Assembly (NCBI RefSeq): GCF_007989085.1
Contig: NZ_BJVJ01000001.1
Location: 62,001 to 126,000 of the forward strand
Reading direction: 5' to 3'
Length of the DNA: 64,000 nt
DNA from: Pseudonocardia sulfidoxydans NBRC 16205
GTDB lineage: Bacteria > Actinomycetota > Actinomycetes > Mycobacteriales > Pseudonocardiaceae
Below are positions 43,224-51,792 of the stretch, in pieces; the stretch's first letter is position 1, and each line of letters begins with the position of its first letter. The notes below the pieces were generated by a model. That model was not told the origin of the DNA. It saw only the letters and a program-made list of their open reading frames with translations, and searched no databases. A program made the translations under genes and the position numbers.

Positions 43224-43326
43224 ATTCCTCACTCCTGACGCTGGTTGAGTGGACGCAACATTAGCATCTGTTGCTGTCGTCGAAAAGACGCTATGTTGAG
43301 TCGGCGACGAGAGACGAGGAGACGTG
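43224..43326. promoter_or_regulatory. Divergent promoter/operator of the gentisate cluster
   Basis: A dyad GCAACA (43255-43260)-N8-TGTTGC (43269-43274) lies midway between the two starts. TGTTGC followed after 17 bp by TATGTT (43292-43297) is a candidate plus promoter. On the minus strand TTTTCG-N17-TAATGT (43286 down to 43258) is possible. Two direct GTTGAGT copies (43244-43250 and 43295-43301) flank the dyad. Binding at the dyad would cover both promoters; PaaX (37389) is the nearest regulator candidate. Confidence 0.5.
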
Positions 43327-44439
43327 ATGACCGACCTGAGTGACGACGTCCTCGGGCGTGCCCGCGTGCGCGACACCGCGGAGCTGGAGGCCTACTACCG
43401 CCGTCTCGAGGACCTCGAGGCCGGCGCCCTGTGGAAGATCGCCAACAAGATCGAGCCCTGGTACCCGCAGCCGCGCTCACGCCCGATGCTGTGGCGCTAC
43501 GCCGACCTGCGCCCCCTCGTGCTGGAGGCACTCGGCCTGGTCAGCGGCGACGACGCCGGCCGCCGCGTCGTCGCGCTCTACAACCCCGACCTGCGCGACA
43601 TCGCCGCCACCTGCGGGCTGCTCTACACCGGACTGCAGGTCATGGCCCCCGGCGAGTCCATGACCGCGCACCGCCACCAGGCGTCGGCACTGCGGTTCGT
43701 GCTCGAAGGCGAGGGGGCCTGGACGATCGTCGACGGACAGAAGCTCAAGGTCGGCCCCCGCGACTTCGCGATCACCCCGAACTGGACGTGGCACGAGCAC
43801 GGCAACGAGGGCCTCGAGTCCGAGGGCGCCGTGATCTGGCAGGACGGACTCGACATCCCACTGGTCAACGCCCTGGACGCCCCGTTCTACGAGGTGCACC
43901 CCGACGTCTACCAGAAGCAGGACGGCGTCACGAACTCGTCGGTGCTCACCTACGGCGCCGGCCAGCTACGGCCCGTCGGCGACCCGTGGGACAAGCGGTA
44001 CTCACCGCTGACCGCCTACCCGTGGGAGCCCACCTACGAGGCGCTGCAGAACGCGGCGCAGGCGTCGGACGGCTCGCCCTACGACGGCATCATCATGGAG
44101 TACTCCAACCCGCTGACCGGCGGATCCGTCATGCCGACGATGAGCGCGCACATGCAGATGCTGCGCCCCGGCGAGCGGACGCTGGCCCACCGCCAGGTCG
44201 GCTCGCAGGTCTACACCGCAGCCAAAGGCTCGGGCCACACGATCATCAACGGGGTCCACTACGACTGGACCGAGGGCGACATCTTCGCCATCCCGTCGTG
44301 GGCCTGGCACGAGCACGCCAACGCGAGCACGTCCGACGACGCGTGCCTGTTCTCGTTCACCGACTTCCCGGTGATGCGCTCGCTCGGCTTCTACCGCGAA
44401 GAGGCCTACGCCGACAACGACGGCCACCAGACCGTCTGA
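43327..44439 (+). CDS. Gentisate 1,2-dioxygenase
   Basis: 370 aa; ATG 43327 is chosen for its spacing from GAGGAG (GTG 43324 would add one residue). A bicupin with the Fe-binding site in the N-terminal cupin: ESMTAHRHQASALRFVLEGE and the later NWTWHEHGNEG. The second cupin has RTLAHRQVGSQVYTAAKGSG and SWAWHEHAN. LYNPDLRDIAATCGLLYTGLQVMAPGE and the N-terminal LWKIANKIEPWYP are characteristic of gentisate dioxygenases. It cleaves gentisate between the carboxyl- and hydroxyl-bearing carbons to maleylpyruvate. First gene of a four-gene rightward unit. Confidence 0.94.
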   Translation: MTDLSDDVLGRARVRDTAELEAYYRRLEDLEAGALWKIANKIEPWYPQPRSRPMLWRYADLRPLVLEALGLVSGDDAGRRVVALYNPDLRDIAATCGLLYTGLQVMAPGESMTAHRHQASALRFVLEGEGAWTIVDGQKLKVGPRDFAITPNWTWHEHGNEGLESEGAVIWQDGLDIPLVNALDAPFYEVHPDVYQKQDGVTNSSVLTYGAGQLRPVGDPWDKRYSPLTAYPWEPTYEALQNAAQASDGSPYDGIIMEYSNPLTGGSVMPTMSAHMQMLRPGERTLAHRQVGSQVYTAAKGSGHTIINGVHYDWTEGDIFAIPSWAWHEHANASTSDDACLFSFTDFPVMRSLGFYREEAYADNDGHQTV

Positions 44440-44452
44440 AAGGGAACCTCCC

Positions 44453-45289
44453 ATGCTCCTGGTCACCTTCTCCGTCGACGGTGGTCCGCCCCGGCCCGGC
44501 GCCCTGGACGGCGACGAGGTCGTGGACCTGTCCGCGCACGTCACCGACCTGCGCGGGCTGTTCGGCGCGGCGCTCCCGCCCCTCGACGGCCCGCGCGTCG
44601 CACGCGACTCCGTGCAGCTGCACGCCCCGTTCCGCCCCGGGAAGATCGTCGGGGTCGGGCTCAACTACGTCGAACACGTCGACGAGTCGGCCCGCACCCT
44701 CGACACCCACAAGGAGCTGCCGACGCGCCCGGTCCTGTTCTCGAAACCCGCGACCGCGATCGTCGGGCCCGGGGAGCCGATCCTGCACGACGGCACCCTC
44801 ACCGAGCAGCTCGACTGGGAGTGCGAGCTCGCCGTCGTCATCGGGCGGGCCGCGCGGAAGGTGTCCCGCGAGGACGCGCTCACCCACGTGTTCGGATACT
44901 CGATCGTCAACGACATCTCCGCCCGCGACCAACGCCGCTCCGGGCAGTGGTTCTTCTCCAAGGGCCAGGACTCCTACGCCCCCTTCGGCCCCGCCGTCCG
45001 CACCGCCGACGAGGTCCCCGACCCGCAGGCCCTCGCCCTCGGGCTGAAGGTCAACGACGAGGTCAAGCAGAAGGGCAACACCGCCCACATGCTGTTCACC
45101 GTCGCCGAACTGATCGCCGACATCTCTTCCGGCATGACCCTCGAACCCGGCGACGTCATCGCCACCGGCTCACCCCAGGGCGTCGGCGCGGCCCAGAACC
45201 CGCCACAGTTCCTGCGCCCCGGCGACGTCGTCGAGGCGACCGTCGAGGGCATCGGGACCCTGCGCAACCCGGTGGTCGACGCCCGATGA
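44453..45289 (+). CDS. Fumarylacetoacetate hydrolase-family protein (fumaryl/maleylpyruvate hydrolase)
   Basis: 278 aa, ATG after AAGGGA. The FAH fold with KIVGVGLNYVEHVDES, PVLFSKPATAIVGPGEPI and metal acids in DWECELAVVIGRAARKVS is clear. GYSIVNDISARDQRR and GDVIATGSPQGVG are hallmarks. In gentisate clusters this enzyme splits fumarylpyruvate, or maleylpyruvate directly, into pyruvate and fumarate or maleate. The choice between the two depends on the isomerase-like gene that overlaps its end by 4 bp. Confidence 0.92.
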   Translation: MLLVTFSVDGGPPRPGALDGDEVVDLSAHVTDLRGLFGAALPPLDGPRVARDSVQLHAPFRPGKIVGVGLNYVEHVDESARTLDTHKELPTRPVLFSKPATAIVGPGEPILHDGTLTEQLDWECELAVVIGRAARKVSREDALTHVFGYSIVNDISARDQRRSGQWFFSKGQDSYAPFGPAVRTADEVPDPQALALGLKVNDEVKQKGNTAHMLFTVAELIADISSGMTLEPGDVIATGSPQGVGAAQNPPQFLRPGDVVEATVEGIGTLRNPVVDAR

Positions 45290-46071
45290 GCCGTCCCTTC
45301 CGGATCGGCCAGATCGTCCCCAGCTCCAACGTGACGATGGAGACCGAGATCCCGGCGCTGCTACGGGCGCGCGAAACCGTCGCGCCCGAGCGGTTCACGT
45401 TCCACTCCAGCCGGATGCGCATGACCCGGGTGACCGCCGACGAACTGGCTGCGATGGACGGCGAGTCCGACCGCTGCGCCGTCGAGCTCTCCGACGCCCG
45501 CGTCGACGTCCTCGGCTACGCCTGCCTCGTCGCGATCATGAGCATGGGACCGGGCTACCACCGCGAGTCGCAACGCCGGCTGCACGCGCGGACCGTCGAC
45601 AACGGCGGACCAGCACCCGTCGTGACCAGCGCCGGAGCGCTCGTCGACGGGCTGCGGGTACTCGACGCCCGGCGGATCGTGCTCATCGCGCCGTACCTGC
45701 CCGAGCTGACCCGCACCGTCGTCGACTACATCGAGGCCGAAGGCGTCGACGTGCTCGACCACCGCGCGCTCGGCGTGCCCGACAACCTCGACGTCGCCGC
45801 GCTCGACCCGCGCGGGCTGATCACGCACGCGCAGGAGCTGGACCGGTCCGACGCCGACGCCGTCGTTCTCTCGGCATGCGTCCAGATGCCCTCGCTCGAC
45901 GTGATCGACGAGGTGCAGCAGCTGCTGGGCAAACCGGTGCTGTCGGCGGCCGTCGCGACGACCCACCGCATGCTGCGGGCACTCGACCTGCCCGCGGTCG
46001 CGCCCCTCGGTGGCGCGCTGCTCGGCGGCGGGTACGCGCTGGCCGACCCGCCCGCCACGGTCGCCCTGTGA
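45286..46071 (+). CDS. Maleate isomerase-like protein (Asp/Glu racemase superfamily)
   Basis: 261 aa, ATG 45286 overlapping the FAH stop. GQIVPSSNVTMETEIPALL, Cys80 in LGYACLVAIM and Cys198 in VLSACVQMPSLD give the two-Cys architecture of cofactor-free maleate cis-trans isomerases. It is paralogous to the protein at 23474-24232. In this operon it takes the place usually held by a glutathione- or mycothiol-dependent maleylpyruvate isomerase. It could isomerise maleylpyruvate itself, or convert maleate released by direct hydrolysis of maleylpyruvate into fumarate. Both are inference. Confidence 0.87.
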   Translation: MSRPFRIGQIVPSSNVTMETEIPALLRARETVAPERFTFHSSRMRMTRVTADELAAMDGESDRCAVELSDARVDVLGYACLVAIMSMGPGYHRESQRRLHARTVDNGGPAPVVTSAGALVDGLRVLDARRIVLIAPYLPELTRTVVDYIEAEGVDVLDHRALGVPDNLDVAALDPRGLITHAQELDRSDADAVVLSACVQMPSLDVIDEVQQLLGKPVLSAAVATTHRMLRALDLPAVAPLGGALLGGGYALADPPATVAL

Positions 46072-46084
46072 CGGGGGCGCCCCC

Positions 46085-46486
46085 GTGACCGCGGCCGCGA
46101 CCCGGCCCACCGTCACGATCCGGCGGACGGTCGAGTGGTCCGACACCGACGCGTCGGGGCACTACTACAACGGTGTCGTCCTGCGCTGGGTCGAGGCGGC
46201 CGAGGCCGAACTGCTCGGCCGGCTCGGTCTCGCCGGCCTCTTCGGCCGCATCCCGCGGGTCCGCTACGAGGCCGACTTCCGCGCCCGGCTGTGGTTCGGC
46301 GACGCGGTCGACATCGACCTGACGATCGGACACGTCGGCACCACGTCGATGCGCTACGACTTCGAGGTCCGCTCCGGATCCACGATCGCCGCGGCCGGGT
46401 CGACGACGGTCGTCAACGCCACGCCCGACGCCCCGGCCGCGACCCCGTGGCCCGACGACGTACGGGCCACCCTGGCAGGCGGCTGA
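46085..46486 (+). CDS. Hotdog-fold acyl-CoA thioesterase (4HBT-like)
   Basis: 133 aa, GTG 46085. The 4-hydroxybenzoyl-CoA thioesterase-type motif RTVEWSDTDASGHYYNGVVLRWVE has the active-site Asp (around 20-22) at the head of the long helix. VRYEADFRARLWFGDAVDID forms the following strands. As last gene of the gentisate unit it is well suited to hydrolyse gentisyl-CoA to gentisate plus CoA. That is exactly the step needed between the CoA-ester hydroxylase and gentisate dioxygenase. The motif is seen in the sequence; the substrate is inferred from context. Confidence 0.87.
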   Translation: MTAAATRPTVTIRRTVEWSDTDASGHYYNGVVLRWVEAAEAELLGRLGLAGLFGRIPRVRYEADFRARLWFGDAVDIDLTIGHVGTTSMRYDFEVRSGSTIAAAGSTTVVNATPDAPAATPWPDDVRATLAGG

Positions 46487-47275
46487 CGCGCTCGCCGGGC
46501 GTCCGACCGACCCGGGGGCCCGGCGACGTGCGCGCCGGACCGTGCCCCGGCGACACGGAACATCCGCCATGTCACCGAGACGGCCGGGCGCGCGAACGGG
46601 CGACATGGGGGATGTTCCGCAGGTCCGGGCACGCGACCGTCGACATCAGGAAGGGAGCCGCCCCGGCCCCGCCGCCCGGCCCCGCCGCCCGAGAAGAAAC
46701 GGAGAAGCCATGTCGGCCAAGGGCATCCTCATCGGTTTCCTGATCGCGGGCGCACCGGCGCAGAACGCGGCGAGTACGGCGACTTCCTGACGAGCCGCCC
46801 CGGCGACCCTCCGCTACACCCGCCGCGTCACCGGTGCCGACGCCCCCGCACCGGTCACCCGGAGACGACACGACTCACTCGTCGAAGGGGGCTCCCACCC
46901 TTCGGCGCCGTCGCGTGTGCCGACCCGCGCCGCGAGATGCCGGACCTGCACGTCGCCGATCCGAGACTGGCCGAGGCCGGTGACCGCGGCACCCGTGGCC
47001 CCGGCAGAGGTGCCCGGCGTCGGCCGGGGCGAGCCCGCCGACTGCCTGCACCATCGCCGGAGTGAGGTGCGGCCGCAGCCCCGGGGGCGGAAGGCCGTTC
47101 TCGGCGCGGAAGAACACGCACGTCAGCCCGGACTCGCCCAACGCAGACGGCCGGGCGTGCGGACCGCCGGACACGGTAGCTCCTCCTCCATGCAGCCGAC
47201 CCCGACGATTCTTCGTCCCCGTCAGCCATTCCCACCGTCTGAACGACGCCGGGCGACACAGTCGACCCGGCCGGG
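46487..47275. other. Intergenic region without a convincing gene
   Basis: About 790 bp between the thioesterase and the convergent DUF222-HNH gene. It holds the long hairpin at 46556-46619. A possible 26-codon frame (ATG 46710, site GGAGAAG) begins MSAKGILIGFLIAGA but stops at once; it may be a truncated remnant. From 46790 to 47275 I see only short frames without recognisable motifs or ribosome sites. The region looks like decayed sequence. Confidence 0.5.
46556..46619. other. Long imperfect inverted repeat after the gentisate operon
   Basis: CGGAACATCCGCCATGTCACC (46556 on) pairs with the segment ending GATGTTCCG at 46619: 19 of 21 positions match, with a 22-nt loop. It begins 70 bp after the thioesterase stop. 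It may terminate the operon transcript or bind a protein; there is no U tract. Confidence 0.55.
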
Positions 47276-48460
47276 CTACAGGCGTAGCGCGTACCTGCGC
47301 CCGCTGGGTGTGGTGGTCGTGCGGGTGCCGCCTCGGCTCTCGACTCTCCAGCCCGGCTGTTCGCGGACGAGGTTGTGGAACACACAGACGCCACGCCCGT
47401 TGCCGAGCGACGTCGGGCCGCCGTCGCTCCAGCGGGCGACATGGTCGAGATGCCGGATCGGGGCGTCGCATCCGACCTCGCCACATCGTCCACGGTCCCG
47501 GATGCGGACGAGGTCGGCGAGAACCCCCGTGAAGGCGCGCCGACGCGAGTCTCCGCCGACGACGATGCCGTCCTGGGTGACCAACCGCCGCCAGCCGGCC
47601 ACGACGGCGCGGTCGAGGAGGTCGGTGGGGCCGTAGCCGGGGATCTCTGCGGGTAGCGGGGCCTGCGGATCGAGGAGGGCCTCCACCGGGACCAGCACCT
47701 GTATCTCGACCGCGACCGGGGCAGCGGCATCCAGACCCGTCAGCCGCTCGACGAGGGTGTCGGCCATGACCTGCCCGCGGGTGCGGGTCACCGGGTCGGG
47801 GTCGACCCAGTGCTCGACGACGGCTCTGCGCAGCGCCGCATAGCAGGCGACCCCCTGCTCCACCGGGAGGACGGCGCTGAGCCGGACCATGCCGTCCTCG
47901 AGAGGCCGGATGGACACGTGCCGGTCGGCGCGGGCGGCCCGAGCACGTTCGGCGAAGCGTTCCGGCGCAACGGCCGCGACGATCGATCGGGCCAGATCGG
48001 CGACCCGGCGATGGCCGAACGCGGACAGGTCCCGCTCGGACAACCGTCGGTCCACCTCGGCACGTTGGTCCGGGCCGAGATGCGCTGCGGCGGCGACGAT
48101 GGCAGCCACCTTCCGCTCGTCGAGGTCCCCGGCGGCGAAGGCATCCCGCACCCGATCCAGACCCGCACGCAGGTCCCGGGCCAACCGCAGCTGGACACGA
48201 GCGCGCGTGGGCGAGACCCTCAGCGCCAACCCGAGCTGCGCGACGATCCCGGCCTCCACCCGTTCCGGCGCGACCACGACTTCCTCGAGGCGAGCTTCGA
48301 CCTCCTCGAGCGCGAACTCCCGCACCTCCGCCGCGATCTCCGCGTCGAGCGAGTTGCGCAGCCGGACGAGCTGCTCGATCCGGGCGACCCGCTCAGCCCG
48401 CCGCGCTCGCGAAAGTCCCCCGGACTCTGCCGGGGAGAGATCGTCGACGATTGCGGTCAT
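47276..48460 (-). CDS. DUF222/HNH endonuclease-like protein (13E12-repeat type)
   Basis: 394 aa, ATG 48460. The N-terminal DUF222 helical domain has RRAERVARIEQLVRLRNSLD, RVSPTRARVQLRLARDL and DERKVAAIVAAAAHL. The C-terminal HNH domain has RDRGRCGEVGCDAPIRHLDH, VARWSDGGPTSLGNGRGVCVFHN with Cys pairs and the H-N-H residues. These multicopy actinobacterial proteins are probable endonucleases that often travel with mobile DNA. An IS481-like element lies directly upstream, consistent with an accessory region. Confidence 0.88.
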   Translation of the reverse strand: MTAIVDDLSPAESGGLSRARRAERVARIEQLVRLRNSLDAEIAAEVREFALEEVEARLEEVVVAPERVEAGIVAQLGLALRVSPTRARVQLRLARDLRAGLDRVRDAFAAGDLDERKVAAIVAAAAHLGPDQRAEVDRRLSERDLSAFGHRRVADLARSIVAAVAPERFAERARAARADRHVSIRPLEDGMVRLSAVLPVEQGVACYAALRRAVVEHWVDPDPVTRTRGQVMADTLVERLTGLDAAAPVAVEIQVLVPVEALLDPQAPLPAEIPGYGPTDLLDRAVVAGWRRLVTQDGIVVGGDSRRRAFTGVLADLVRIRDRGRCGEVGCDAPIRHLDHVARWSDGGPTSLGNGRGVCVFHNLVREQPGWRVESRGGTRTTTTPSGRRYALRL

Positions 48461-48533
48461 GAGCCGATCTTACCAGCTCAACCGCCATCTTTCGAACACA
48501 CGTTCGATATTTTTCCGCGCAGGCGGGCGAGCC

Positions 48534-49800
48534 TGTCATGTCGCAGTACATCGGTGACACTGTGGGTCTACGTGGTGGTGACACTTCGGTGGCAAGGCTG
48601 CGGCGGTGCCTGACGACGCGCCGCGCGGGGCGGTCTCGACGTTCTGCACCGAGCACGCCATCTCGCGTAGGTCGTTCTACGAGCTGCGTAAACCCGCTCG
48701 GGACGAAGGGCCTGCGGCGGTGCTCGAGCCCAGGTCCAGACGGCTGCGCTCGAGCCCGTCGAAGCTGACCGAGCAGGTCAAGGCCCAGGCTGTCGCGGTG
48801 CGGGCCGCGCTCGAGGCATCCGGTCTGGACCACGGCCCGATCAGCGTTCACGACAAGATGCGCGCGATGGGTCTGAGCCCGGTGCCCTCGACGGCGTCGC
48901 TGGCACGGATCTTCCGCGAGGCCGGTGTCGCCCGGCGCGAACCGCGCAAGAAGCCCCGCTCGGCGTGGCGGCGGTTCGTCTATCCGGCGCCGAACGCCTG
49001 TTGGCAACTCGACGCCACCGAGTACGTGCTGACCGGCGGACGCAAATGCGTGATCTTCCAACTCATCGACGACCACCCCCGCTACGCGCTCGCCTCCCAC
49101 GCCGCGGCCGGTGAGACCGCCCAGGATGCGATCGCGGTCTCCGACCAGGGCCGTGACCGCCCACGGCGTCCCACAACGGCTGCTGACCGACAACGGGCTC
49201 GCGCTCAACCCAACCCCTCACGTCGTGGTCTGGTCGGGCGGCTCGTCGGGCATGTCGCTGCGCTGGGCGTCGAGGCGATCACCGGCAAGCCGGACAAGCT
49301 TCCACCAGACCCTGTTCCGCTACCTCGACAAGCAACCCTCGGCGGCCACACGCCCAGCCTCCAGGCCCGATCGACGCGTTCGACCACATCGACAACACCG
49401 GGCGCCCCCACCAAGGGCCGCCCGGGCGGATCACACCGCTGGCCGCGTGGGAGACGCCCCCGAAAGCCGATCCATCACGCCCGAAACCCGACCGGCCCGT
49501 CTACAGGCCGCCGGCCCCCACCATGGTGCCCCGGCCGAGCACGCCCGCAGGCCTACCCGCCGGCACACACCCACGAACGGTGAGCTCCACCGGCACCATC
49601 GGCCTCGACAGGGCGACCTACAAGGTCGGTGGCGCCCACGCGTTCACACAGGTCCTCGTCGTCAGCGACGGAAACCGGCCCGGCGACACGATCATCGTCA
49701 CCGACCTCGACGGCGAGGTCCTCGCCGAGCACACCAGGCCCCGAGCCCGGCACGTCGTCGTCGGCCACGCTCGACCACAATCCCCGACACCGCGTAGTCG
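48534..49800 (+). mobile_element. Decayed IS481-like insertion sequence
   Basis: The element contains the broken transposase described below. The left end may be near TGTCATGTCGCAG (48534); two GGTGACAC copies follow within 50 bp and could be transposase sites. I could not find a matching inverted repeat on the right, so the right boundary (about 49800) is only where transposase-like coding ends. Confidence 0.55.
48606..49796 (+). pseudogene. IS481-family DDE transposase, multiply frameshifted
   Basis: From GTG 48606 one frame encodes an HTH region (CTEHAISRRSFYELRK) and the start of the integrase core (YPAPNACWQLDATEY with the first catalytic Asp, then LIDDHPRYALASHAAAG). Near 49145 the frame changes to VTAHGVPQRLLTDNGLAL (second Asp). 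It returns near 49225 (GHVAALGVEAITGKPDK) and shifts again to FHQTLFRYLDKQP, where the catalytic Glu of the usual NERFHQT motif is lost. It ends in a third frame with TGTIGLDRATYKVGG and DTIIVTDLDGEVLAEHTRP. At least four frame changes make it non-functional. Confidence 0.82.
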
Positions 49801-49828
49801 TGATGGCCGAAGCCGGACATCGGCGCCG

Positions 49829-49878
49829 GCGACGTGTCGACGGCAGCGACGTGTGACGGCAGCGACGTGTCGACGGCA
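49829..49878. repeat. Three tandem 16-17-bp repeats
   Basis: GCGACGTGTCGACGGCA occurs at 49829 and again at 49862, with a copy lacking one C at 49846. They lie just after the transposase remnant and before the hypothetical gene at 49942. Confidence 0.6.
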
Positions 49879-49941
49879 GACGCAGGACCGTCCGGGGTCG
49901 TCGTGTTTGCCGTCACCGCGTTCCGGCGTCATCCTGGACGC

Positions 49942-50286
49942 GTGAGTGAGAACTCTGTCGCCCTGGACCTCGACGACGCCGGTCTGGCCCGGGGCCTTCC
50001 CCGCCCGCTGCACCGCCACGACGCGATCCAGGACGTTCCGTTCCGACCCGTCGGTTTCCGCGACGACGACCTGCCCTCGGCACTGGAGCGGTCGGCCCGC
50101 TGGCTGCGCGAGGTGCAGGAGTGGCTCGGCGAGCCTGTCGACGTCATCGGTGTCCACCTCGACTACGACGACAGCCCCGACGGGGTCTACTACGAGGTCA
50201 AACTGCTGTGCAACGACGAGGACCTCGCCGGTGCACCCATCGCGGTCCGCGCCCAGGAGGCGACCGACCCGGCCGCGGCGCAGTAG
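49942..50286 (+). CDS. Hypothetical 114-aa protein
   Basis: Not recognised. From GTG 49942 it reads NSVALDLDDAGLARGLPRPLHRHDAIQ, then DVPFRPVGFRDDDLPSALERSARWLREVQEWLGEPVDVIGV (a strong amphipathic helix) and YYEVKLLCNDEDLAGAPIAVRAQE (two or three strands). It is acidic, soluble and has no Cys motif. It is convergent with pntB, with a terminator between them. The unbroken coding pattern suggests a real gene. Confidence 0.62.
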   Translation: MSENSVALDLDDAGLARGLPRPLHRHDAIQDVPFRPVGFRDDDLPSALERSARWLREVQEWLGEPVDVIGVHLDYDDSPDGVYYEVKLLCNDEDLAGAPIAVRAQEATDPAAAQ

Positions 50287-50309
50287 GACGGGGCCGGACC
50301 GGCCGCCCG

Positions 50310-50341
50310 CGCCGAGCCCCGACCTGGGTGGGGGCTCGGCG
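50310..50341. terminator. Bidirectional terminator before pntB
   Basis: CGCCGAGCCCC (50310-50320) and GGGGCTCGGCG (50331-50341) form a perfect 11-bp stem with a 10-nt loop between the convergent stops at 50286 and 50353. Confidence 0.75.
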
Positions 50342-50352
50342 GGGCGGTGGCG

Positions 50353-51789
50353 TCAGCCGGTGCGGACGTGCGCCCCGAGCTCGGCGAGGATGTCCTCGAC
50401 GCGGGCCTTGGCGTCGCCGAAGAGCATCTGGGTGTTGTCCCGGAAGAACAGCGGGTTCTGCACGCCCGCGTAGCCGGTGGCCATGGACCGCTTGAACACG
50501 ATCACGTCCTTGGCCTCCCACACCGTCAGCACGGGCATCCCCGCGATCGGGCTGCCCGGGTCCTCCGACGCGGCCGGGTTGACCGTGTCGTTGGCCCCGA
50601 TCACCAGCACCACGTCCGTCGACGCGAGATCGTCGTTGATCTCGTCCATCTCCAGCACGATGTCGTAGGGAACCTGGGCCTCGGCCAGCAGCACGTTCAT
50701 GTGCCCCGGCAGCCGCCCCGCGACCGGGTGCACCCCGAAGCGCACCTCGACACCGGCATCACGCAGCTTGCGGGTCAGCTCGGCGACCGGGTACTGCGCC
50801 TGCGCCACGGCCATGCCGTAGCCCGGCGTGATCACCACGGAGCGGGCGTCGGCCAGCAGCTCGGCCACCCCGGCGGCGTTGACCTCGCGGTGCTCGCCCT
50901 CGACCGCGGCGGCCGACGTGGCCGTCGCCCCGAACCCGCCGGCGATGACGGAGACGAACGACCGGTTCATCGCCTTGCACATGATGTAGGACAGGTACGC
51001 ACCCGAGGAGCCGACGAGCGCACCGGTGATGATCAGCAGGTCGTTGCCCAGCAGGAAGCCCGACGCCGCGGCGGCCCAGCCCGAGTAGCTGTTGAGCATC
51101 GACACCACGACGGGCATGTCACCGCCGCCGATCGAGGCCACCAGGTGCACCCCGAGCAGCAGCGCCAGCACCGTGAGCACGGCGAGGATCCACAGCTGCG
51201 GGGTGATCACGAACCACACGGTGAACGCCGCGAACACGACGAGCGCGCCCAGGTTCAGCACGTTCTTGCCCGGCAGCATCAGCGGCGCAGACTTCATCTT
51301 CGCCGACAGCTTCAGGTAGGCGATGATCGAACCGGTGAACGTGACCGCGCCGATGAACACGCCGATGGCGACCTCGGCGTGGTGGATACCCAGCAGCGAC
51401 CCGCTCAACTCGGTGGCCTCGCCACCGGCGCCGCCTTCCGCTGCGCCGCCTTCTACTTCGAGGTAGCCGTTCCAGCCCACCAGCACCGCGGCGAGACCGA
51501 CGAAGCTGTGCATCAGCGCGATCAGCTCGGGCATGCCGGTCATCTCGACGACCCGGGCCCGCCACAGCCCGATCGCCGCACCGATGACCAGCGCGACCAG
51601 CAGCAGCGTGATGCCCAGCCCGGAGGCCGAGCCGAACGCGACGATCGCGGTGGCGACCAGCGCGATCGTCATCCCGGCGATACCGAACACCACACCGGAG
51701 CGCGACGTCTCGTGCCGCGACAGCCCGGCGAGGCTGACCACGAACAGCAGGGCGGCGATCAGGTACGCCGCCGTCGTCCACGTCTGCAT
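50353..51789 (-). CDS. pntB: NAD(P) transhydrogenase subunit beta
   Basis: 478 aa, ATG 51789, the normal size for PntB. The first 270 residues carry about nine membrane helices ([31 protein letters not shown] and so on). The C-terminal NADP-binding domain III has [54 protein letters not shown] and [17 protein letters not shown], all family landmarks. It couples proton entry to hydride transfer from NADH to NADP. It lies 3 bp downstream of pntA. A Gly/Ala/Glu-rich stretch ([14 protein letters not shown]) inserted in a membrane loop is somewhat unusual. Confidence 0.96.
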   Translation of the reverse strand: MQTWTTAAYLIAALLFVVSLAGLSRHETSRSGVVFGIAGMTIALVATAIVAFGSASGLGITLLLVALVIGAAIGLWRARVVEMTGMPELIALMHSFVGLAAVLVGWNGYLEVEGGAAEGGAGGEATELSGSLLGIHHAEVAIGVFIGAVTFTGSIIAYLKLSAKMKSAPLMLPGKNVLNLGALVVFAAFTVWFVITPQLWILAVLTVLALLLGVHLVASIGGGDMPVVVSMLNSYSGWAAAASGFLLGNDLLIITGALVGSSGAYLSYIMCKAMNRSFVSVIAGGFGATATSAAAVEGEHREVNAAGVAELLADARSVVITPGYGMAVAQAQYPVAELTRKLRDAGVEVRFGVHPVAGRLPGHMNVLLAEAQVPYDIVLEMDEINDDLASTDVVLVIGANDTVNPAASEDPGSPIAGMPVLTVWEAKDVIVFKRSMATGYAGVQNPLFFRDNTQMLFGDAKARVEDILAELGAHVRTG

Positions 51790-51792
51790 GGT

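Noticed and set aside
46710-46790. Short frame with a ribosome site beginning MSAKGILIGFLIAGA
   Set aside because: Only 26 codons, no known family, abrupt end; kept as a possible remnant in the description of the intergenic region.
46875-47486. 203-codon minus-strand frame between the thioesterase and HNH genes
   Set aside because: Overlaps the real DUF222-HNH gene in another frame, Arg-rich, and no recognisable motif or ribosome site.
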